Positions 54,727 through 64,000 of a stretch of DNA of 64,000 nt are shown here, one piece after another. Position 1 is the first letter of the stretch, and every line of letters starts with the position of its first letter. The stretch comes from Iodobacter fluviatilis (GTDB lineage Bacteria; Pseudomonadota; Gammaproteobacteria; Burkholderiales; Chitinibacteraceae), in assembly GCF_004194535.1 (NCBI RefSeq), contig NZ_CP025781.1:2604001-2668000 (forward strand), read 5' to 3'. The notes under the pieces were generated by a model. The model worked only from the letters and a program-made list of their open reading frames with translations. It did not search any database and was not told where the DNA came from. Both the position numbers and the translations under genes were made by a program.

Positions 54727-54899
54727 ATCTATCGCATGGAGGGGGGGCGTGGCAGCCGGATAGTTTGTATATTTCTTGGCTTTTTCATGCGTGGTGCTGT
54801 CATTTTTATTGGTTTAAGCGCCATCTATGGAAGAGGGGCGTTGATGTGAGCAAGCAATTCAACAAATTAGTAATCTATTAAATCATATACTTACAGTAT

Positions 54900-55022
54900 T
54901 ACTACGCTTTTTTTGTACGGTAGTGGTTGACCTAGTCCGGCTAGGGCCGTATATTTCGGCCTCTCGCTGCAGCACACACAGCAACACGGTGTTCTAGCAG
55001 TAGCGAATGATCTTTAAAAAAA
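54900..55022 (+). promoter_or_regulatory. rRNA operon P1-like promoter and leader with box A
   Basis: TTGACC (54927-54932), a 17-base spacer and TATATT (54950-54955). An AT-rich block upstream (about 54865-54925) could serve as an UP element. The leader has ATGATCTTTAAAAAA near 55008-55022, a box A-like antitermination site; a second copy lies in the spacer before 23S. The C-rich discriminator after the -10 suits growth-rate control. Confidence 0.75.
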
Positions 55023-55045
55023 TACAGTCGATGAGTGTGAGTGCT
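55023..55045 (+). other. 5' arm of the 16S processing stem
   Basis: CAGTCGATGAGTGTGAGTGC upstream of 16S is complementary to ACTCACACTCATCGACTG after 16S (about 56698-56717). The pair would form the long RNase III substrate that frees the 16S precursor. Confidence 0.75.
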
Positions 55046-55139
55046 TGATTCGGAAGCGAACAAGTGCTTGCATTAGTAAGGAGTGACCAGCGATGGTTGC
55101 TCTGAATAAAGTAAGCCAGTAAGTACTAGCTTAGAGATT

Positions 55140-60009
<4,870 letters not shown>

Positions 60010-60140
60010 TATAACCTGAAGCGCGTGTGTGCGACGGTATAATCTACCCAGATTAGAGTTAAATTTGAGTATTGAATTACTTCTTCTATTGAACTGAACG
60101 CGTTGCAGAGCAATAAGTGCAACGAGTTAACCCGTTAAAG

Positions 60141-60253
60141 TCTGGTGACCATAGCGAGGTGGCCCCACTCCTTCCCATCCCGAACAGGACAGTGAAACAC
60201 CTTAGCGCCGATGATAGTGCAGATTACCTGTGTGAAAGTAGGTCATTGCCAGA
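60141..60253 (+). rRNA. rrf: 5S ribosomal RNA
   Basis: About 113 nt starting TCTGGTGACCATAGCGAGG with the conserved CCCATCCCGAACAGG loop; the terminal TCTGG pairs with CCAGA at 60249-60253. It ends the rRNA operon. Confidence 0.95.
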
Positions 60254-60270
60254 CACCCTAAGCCGTAAAC

Positions 60271-60306
60271 AAAACCCCCGTACTCGAAAGAGGCGGGGGT
60301 TTTGCT
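60271..60306 (+). terminator. rRNA operon terminator
   Basis: AAAACCCCCG pairs with CGGGGGTTTT around an 18-base, partly paired loop. T residues follow. Confidence 0.85.
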
Positions 60307-60410
60307 TTGGGCGGAAAAAATGGCGGCAGTGGTAAGAATGCACTAATTTTTATCTGTATGTGTTTCTCGATATCTTCAGCCGAAAAATGGTCGGCTGGCA
60401 GGTGTACGCA
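60305..60410. other. Short spacer between rrn terminator and mobile DNA
   Basis: About 105 bases with no recognised feature; the decayed IS21 copy begins at 60411. Confidence 0.4.
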
Positions 60411-60494
60411 TGTTGACGCCGACCGAAAACTGACCCAGGTGCTTTACTTATTCTGCTTAACTCTTGAGCAGAGGATAAAAGGTGATCACCATGG
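60411..60494 (+). mobile_element. Decayed IS21-family copy, left fragment
   Basis: This segment equals the istA-side end of the complete element, in opposite orientation: terminal repeat TGTTGACGCCGACCGAAAAC, the AGGTGCTTTACTTATTC leader and the istA start ATGG at 60491. It lacks 34 bases lying between two TGACCC repeats of the complete copy, consistent with recombination between them. It is cut by the newer insertion and continues at 63066. Confidence 0.85.
60487..60494. repeat. 8-bp target duplication, left copy
   Basis: CACCATGG directly before the TGTTCACGCC end of the complete IS21-family element; repeated exactly at 63066-63073. IS21 elements make duplications of 4-8 bp. Confidence 0.85.
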
Positions 60495-60637
60495 TGTTCA
60501 CGCCGATTGAAATTTGACCCACCCTGCCGATCGAATTTTGACCCAGGGCCGAGCGTTGCTTTTTATCGGAGCAACTGTGCATAAGTCTAGCAAATAGCGG
60601 GCCACTCACCCGCTATTTTTACGCCTTCAGGTTCGGC

Positions 60638-61438
60638 TTAAAACCGCTCAGCCTCGGTACGCGCTTCCTCCTTTCTGCTTTGCTCCCTTTGTTTTATCTT
60701 CGTTTTTGCTGCTAAGCTGCTGTGCTGGAAACGGTAGGAGTCATTCCCCGTTTCTACAATGTGGCAATGGTGCGTCAGCCGATCCAACAACGCCGTCGTC
60801 ATCTTGGCATCGCCAAATACACTCGACCATTCCGAGAAGTTCAGATTCGTGGTGATGATGACGCTGGTGTGCTCATAGAGCTTCGACAACAAATGAAACA
60901 GCAATGCGCCTCCGGCCTGACTAAAGGGTAAGTAGCCCAGTTCATCCAAAATCACCACATCCACTCGCATCAGCGCGAGTGCAATACGACCTGCTTTGCC
61001 TTCACGTTTTTCTTTTTCCAGTAAATTGACCAAATCCACGGTCGAATAAAAACGGCCGCGCTTGCCGTGATGCGTGATCCCGCCGATCGCTAACGCCGTG
61101 GCCAAATGTGTTTTACCCGTGCCTGGGCCGCCAATCAGTACGGTATTTTGTGCCGTGTCGGTAAAGGCCAATGTCGCCAGTTGATTGACCAGTGCTTGAT
61201 CTGCCTTGCTCGCGCTAAAGTCAAATCCCGCTAAATCACGATGCACGGGAAACTTCGCTGCGCTCATTTGATGCTGAATCGAGCGCACCTTACGATCGCT
61301 GTGTTCTGCTTGCAATAAATGCTCAATCAGCCAGCCACACGTTTCCATACTCTGGCCGCCCTGGCTCTTCAGATCCAGCCAAGCGGCCGCCATCCCATGC
61401 AAGCGCAAGGCTTTGAGTTCAACACTCATCTCATGCAT
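60638..61438 (-). CDS. istB: IS21-family helper ATPase IstB
   Basis: A 266-residue AAA+ ATPase that selects the target and activates the IstA transposase. The Walker A motif is [13 protein letters not shown], Walker B is [13 protein letters not shown], and the sensor region is [15 protein letters not shown] at 61438 ([15 protein letters not shown]) overlaps the end of istA by 8 bases, as usual in the family; the frame extends to 61480 inside istA. No defects are seen. Confidence 0.95.
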   Translation of the reverse strand: MHEMSVELKALRLHGMAAAWLDLKSQGGQSMETCGWLIEHLLQAEHSDRKVRSIQHQMSAAKFPVHRDLAGFDFSASKADQALVNQLATLAFTDTAQNTVLIGGPGTGKTHLATALAIGGITHHGKRGRFYSTVDLVNLLEKEKREGKAGRIALALMRVDVVILDELGYLPFSQAGGALLFHLLSKLYEHTSVIITTNLNFSEWSSVFGDAKMTTALLDRLTHHCHIVETGNDSYRFQHSSLAAKTKIKQREQSRKEEARTEAERF

Positions 61439-62951
61439 GGCTCGACTCCTCGTGGTCGCTGTCGAACTCGCTCGCTGCACGCAAGCCGTCGTAACGCTGG
61501 GTGTTCGCCTGCGGTTCTTCTACTAATTGCAGCTGCGTTTCAGCGCTAATAGCGGACGGTGGGTCATTCAATCGCGCCACTACATTTAAAATGTGTTCAA
61601 TGCTGATGACGCCTGACTCCAGTACCAACTCAACCGCAACCAGTACTGCATCCAAACCCGCCACCGGAACCGTGGCCAGCACTTGCGCCATCACCTTGTC
61701 TCCCCCGTTACGCCGTAACAACCTTTCCTTGAGCTGCAATAAGGGCGCAGGCATCGACGTAAAGGGCGCACCATTGCGTAAGGCCCCCGGCTTACGGGCA
61801 ATCAGCGGAATATAGTGCAGCCAATCAAAGCTCACCTGCTGTTGCCCCGTCAGCCGCTGATGTCGGGCCATGATTTCATTATTCGCCACCACCACAACTT
61901 GCGTGGGATACAAGCGCACACTCACACGCTGCCGCGACCATTCACAAGGCACCGAGTAACGATTGCGCGCGACGGTGATTAAACAGGTGCTGGAAACCCG
62001 AGCCAGATGCTCAACGTAACCATCAAACGGGGTCGGCATCGGCATCATTTCTAAACGCTCTTGCTCCAACATCTCGGCAATGCTCAGACCTTTGAATTCG
62101 GGATGCCTGAGCACGCCCCATAAGACGCGACAACGCTCGGCCAGCCACGCATTCAATGCGTCAAAGGTACTGAACTTGATGCTTTGCGCCTCCAGCCAGA
62201 TTCGCCGCCGACTATCTTGGACATTCTTTTCAACCACGCCTTTTTCCCAGCCAGAGGCGACATTGCAAAAGTCGGGATCAAACAAATAATGGGCGCACAT
62301 CACCGAGAATCGGGCATTCACGATCCGGCCTTTGCCTTTCAATACCTTATCAACAGCGGTCTTCATATTGTCGTAAATGCCTCGGCGCGGCACACCCCCT
62401 AAAGCCGCAAAGGATCGAGTATGCGCATCGAACAACATTTCATGCCCTTGACTGGGATAGGCCACTAACCAGAAGGCGCGACTGGCACACAATTTCAGAT
62501 GGGAAACTTGAATGCGCCGATAAATACCACCAATAAGTAGATGCTCCTCACTCCAATCAAATTGAAAGGCTTCGCCCAAAGCAAATTGCAAGGGCACAAA
62601 ACCCTGTGGGGTCTTACCGGCTTTGCCCCGCCAAGCACGAACGAAATCAGTGACGCCACTGTAAGCCCCTGTATAACCCTCAGCTTGAATCTGCTCAAAC
62701 AAGGCTTTGGCGGTGCGACGATTCTGCTTGGATCGGAAGGAGTCGGCAGTCAGGGCTTGTTCTAGAGTGGCATGATAGGGCGTCAGTTTGCCAGGCTTAC
62801 GCTGCCGTACGTATTGCGGCTCAGCCTTGGCAGCGGGTTTGCGAACCCAAGCGCGAATAGTGTTACGCGCCAGCCCCGTGCGCTTGGTGATTTCGTGCAG
62901 CGACAGATTATCGCGAAAATACATCCTGCGGATTTTGCCCATCATTTCCAT
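61431..62951 (-). CDS. istA: IS21-family transposase IstA
   Basis: A 506-residue DDE transposase. An N-terminal helix-turn-helix ([21 protein letters not shown]) binds the terminal repeats. The rve core has its acids in [27 protein letters not shown] and [19 protein letters not shown] at 62951 is in the same context as that of the older copy; GTG at 62960 is the alternative. The gene overlaps istB. It appears functional. Confidence 0.95.
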   Translation of the reverse strand: MEMMGKIRRMYFRDNLSLHEITKRTGLARNTIRAWVRKPAAKAEPQYVRQRKPGKLTPYHATLEQALTADSFRSKQNRRTAKALFEQIQAEGYTGAYSGVTDFVRAWRGKAGKTPQGFVPLQFALGEAFQFDWSEEHLLIGGIYRRIQVSHLKLCASRAFWLVAYPSQGHEMLFDAHTRSFAALGGVPRRGIYDNMKTAVDKVLKGKGRIVNARFSVMCAHYLFDPDFCNVASGWEKGVVEKNVQDSRRRIWLEAQSIKFSTFDALNAWLAERCRVLWGVLRHPEFKGLSIAEMLEQERLEMMPMPTPFDGYVEHLARVSSTCLITVARNRYSVPCEWSRQRVSVRLYPTQVVVVANNEIMARHQRLTGQQQVSFDWLHYIPLIARKPGALRNGAPFTSMPAPLLQLKERLLRRNGGDKVMAQVLATVPVAGLDAVLVAVELVLESGVISIEHILNVVARLNDPPSAISAETQLQLVEEPQANTQRYDGLRAASEFDSDHEESSHA

Positions 62952-63065
62952 GGTGATCACCTTTTATCCTCTGCTCAAGAGTTAAGCAGAATAAGTAAAG
63001 CACCTGGGTCAATTTTGGATCGGCAGAACTAGCTGTGGTGGGTCAGTTTTCGGTCGGCGTCAACA

Positions 63066-63165
63066 CACCATGGAAATGATGGAAATCACCACGCGCACAG
63101 GGCTGGCGCGTAACACCATTCGCGCTTGGGTTCGCAAACTCGCTGCCAAGGCTGAGTCGCAATAC
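63066..63165 (+). mobile_element. Decayed IS21-family copy, right fragment (istA 5' part)
   Basis: Starting with the second CACCATGG duplication, the plus strand reads an istA beginning ([28 protein letters not shown]) nearly identical to that of the intact copy but missing about 45 bases (15 codons) after MEMM. Similarity stops at about 63165. With 60411-60494 it is one older element split by the newer one. Confidence 0.85.
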
Positions 63166-63202
63166 CGAGGGCTGCGTCAATCACGGACACCACGCTTTGG
63201 GT

Positions 63203-63639
63203 TTATTCCTGATTTGCTAGCTCAAATTGCTTGGCAAATACTGCTGGCTCTTCATCGTTCAAACGTGAATGACGGCGAATTCGGTTGTAAAAAATTTCAA
63301 TATATTCGGTGATTTCCTCCTGCGCTTCCACTCGTGTTTTGTAGCTACGGTGATGAACCAATTCATTCTTCAATGAGCCCACTTTCCATTGGCGCATTGT
63401 CATAGCAGTTCCCTTTGCGTGACATAGACCCCCGCAAGCCCGCCAATGCCACTTGCCTGGCTCCCTCGATCCGAATGTAAAATCAATCCTTCCTTAGGTC
63501 GCTTTTGCGCCAAGGCCAGCTTCAATGAGGCACTCACCAACTCTTTTGTCATTCGACTACCCATCGCATAACCGACGATTTCACAAGTAAACACATCCTT
63601 GATTCCAGCCAAATAAAGCCAGCCTTCTGTGGTCGGAAG
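63203..63639 (-). pseudogene. IS3-family transposase remnant
   Basis: Pieces of the C-terminal half of an IS3-type OrfB (rve core) lie in different frames. PTTEGWLYLAGIKDVFTCEIVGYAM and GLILHSDRGSQ (63637 down to about 63460) form one frame. MSRKGNCYDNAPMES, in another frame, follows a deletion. LKNELVHHRSYKTRVEAQEEI to YNRIRRHSRLN (to 63203) is in a third. The N-terminal half would lie beyond the intron end at 63640. It is clearly inactive. Confidence 0.85.
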
Positions 63640-64000
63640 TGGAGTAAGAGACGGGGCGTAGTCGTACTATTTCCCCGTCTCTCCTCTCCGAACCGGACTT
63701 GCACCTTTCAATGCATCCGGCTCTTCATCTAAGTGCTGCTCATCGCAAAGGCAACCTCACCATACCTCGACTCCATGGTGCTGATCGGCTCGTCGTGCAA
63801 TATGAATGGATTTTCAGTCAAGGTTCGCCATTTGAACCGACTCTTCCGGCTTGTAATCAGCCGCCGGAGTGTGAGGGCTCCATACTAGCCATGAGTGTTT
63901 TGCCCTCCAATCAACCAAGTTTTAGCGACACCGTTTGCTGGCGATTTAACATAATCTCGCATGAGCGATCTAAAGCCGCGTCGGTATTTACGCGCCAGCC
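63640..64000 (-). mobile_element. Group II intron, 3' end (domains V and VI), cut by window edge
   Basis: On the minus strand 63723-63690 forms a standard 34-nt domain V: GAGCCGGAT, a GAAA tetraloop and the closing AAGTCCGGTTC. Domain VI follows (GAGACGGGG with CCCCGTCTC) and the intron ends near CTTACTCCAC at about 63640. Past this boundary the IS3 transposase coding sequence begins, so that gene seems to be the target. Domains I-IV and most or all of the maturase lie outside the window. A short frame at 64000-63880 (ending LIGGQNTHG) is not assigned. Confidence 0.8.

Larger units (their letters stand above)
60495..63065 (-). mobile_element. Complete IS21-family insertion sequence
   Basis: A 2571-bp element with related termini TGTTCACGCCGATTGAAA and TGTTGACGCCGACCGAAA, both leading to TGACCC. 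Each end carries a second internal repeat with CTGCCGATC and TTGACCC, typical of the multiple terminal repeats of IS21. It codes istA and istB on the minus strand, both intact. The flanking 8-bp duplication shows recent insertion by transposition. Confidence 0.93.

Noticed and set aside
63880-64000. A minus-strand frame ending LIGGQNTHG at the window edge
   Set aside because: It may be the end of an intron-coded or older IS protein, but too little is visible to name it.

Overview
The window looks like chromosome of a betaproteobacterium of the order Neisseriales (Chromobacteriaceae-like; an Iodobacter-type organism would fit). The basis is the 16S/23S rRNA character, the gene neighbourhoods (rplM-rpsI, argC-DUF6776-bactofilin-erpA, gloB/methyltransferase-rnhA-dnaQ, ubiE-ubiJ-ubiB) and moderate GC with AT-rich intergenic DNA. 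The genus is inferred from memory of such sequences and was not tested by a search.

Layout. 1-5381: the end of a flagellar operon (fliK 3' part, fliL, fliM, fliN, fliO, fliP, fliQ, fliR) coding for hook-length control, the C-ring switch and the export gate. 5400-7063: folE2, a cold-shock gene and a small membrane protein, then a 168-bp MITE-like inverted repeat. 7258-19009, mostly minus strand: cstA with its small partner ybdD, yigZ, a very large alpha-2-macroglobulin, small membrane proteins and transaldolase. 19342-21449: phoR and phoB. 21664-25415: DUF971 gene, then ubiE, ubiJ and ubiB for ubiquinone. 25921-30293: two tandem orphan amino-acid-binding proteins, a LOG-family nucleosidase and mltD. 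30394-36509: gloB divergent from a frameshifted methyltransferase, rnhA-dnaQ, ispD and ispF of the MEP pathway with two unusual passengers, and lpxH. 36596-43951: two cyclophilins, coq7, a formate/nitrite channel, an OsmC protein, rplM-rpsI, argC, a bactofilin and erpA. 44095-54676: a two-domain PPK2, a nitroreductase, dinB, a patatin lipoprotein, trmO, an NSS transporter, an amidase and proS.

55140-60253 is an rRNA operon (16S-23S-5S) with a clear P1-type promoter, box A-like sites, nested processing stems and a terminator. Its 16S-23S spacer shows no tRNA genes and instead carries a 142-bp imperfect palindrome. Directly downstream lies a pile of mobile DNA. A complete IS21-family element (60495-63065, 8-bp target duplication) sits at the istA start codon of an older, decayed relative in the opposite orientation. 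Next to it an IS3-type transposase remnant appears to be interrupted by a group II intron, whose 3' end (domains V and VI) is visible before the window ends.

The most interesting non-coding signal is a candidate free-standing small RNA at about 40115-40204, between the osmC-like gene and rplM. It has its own near-consensus promoter, a Rho-independent terminator and a CUCCUCC-type anti-Shine-Dalgarno stretch. No CRISPR array, tRNA gene or prophage was seen. No protein-coding defence or biosynthetic system unlike known families was identified.
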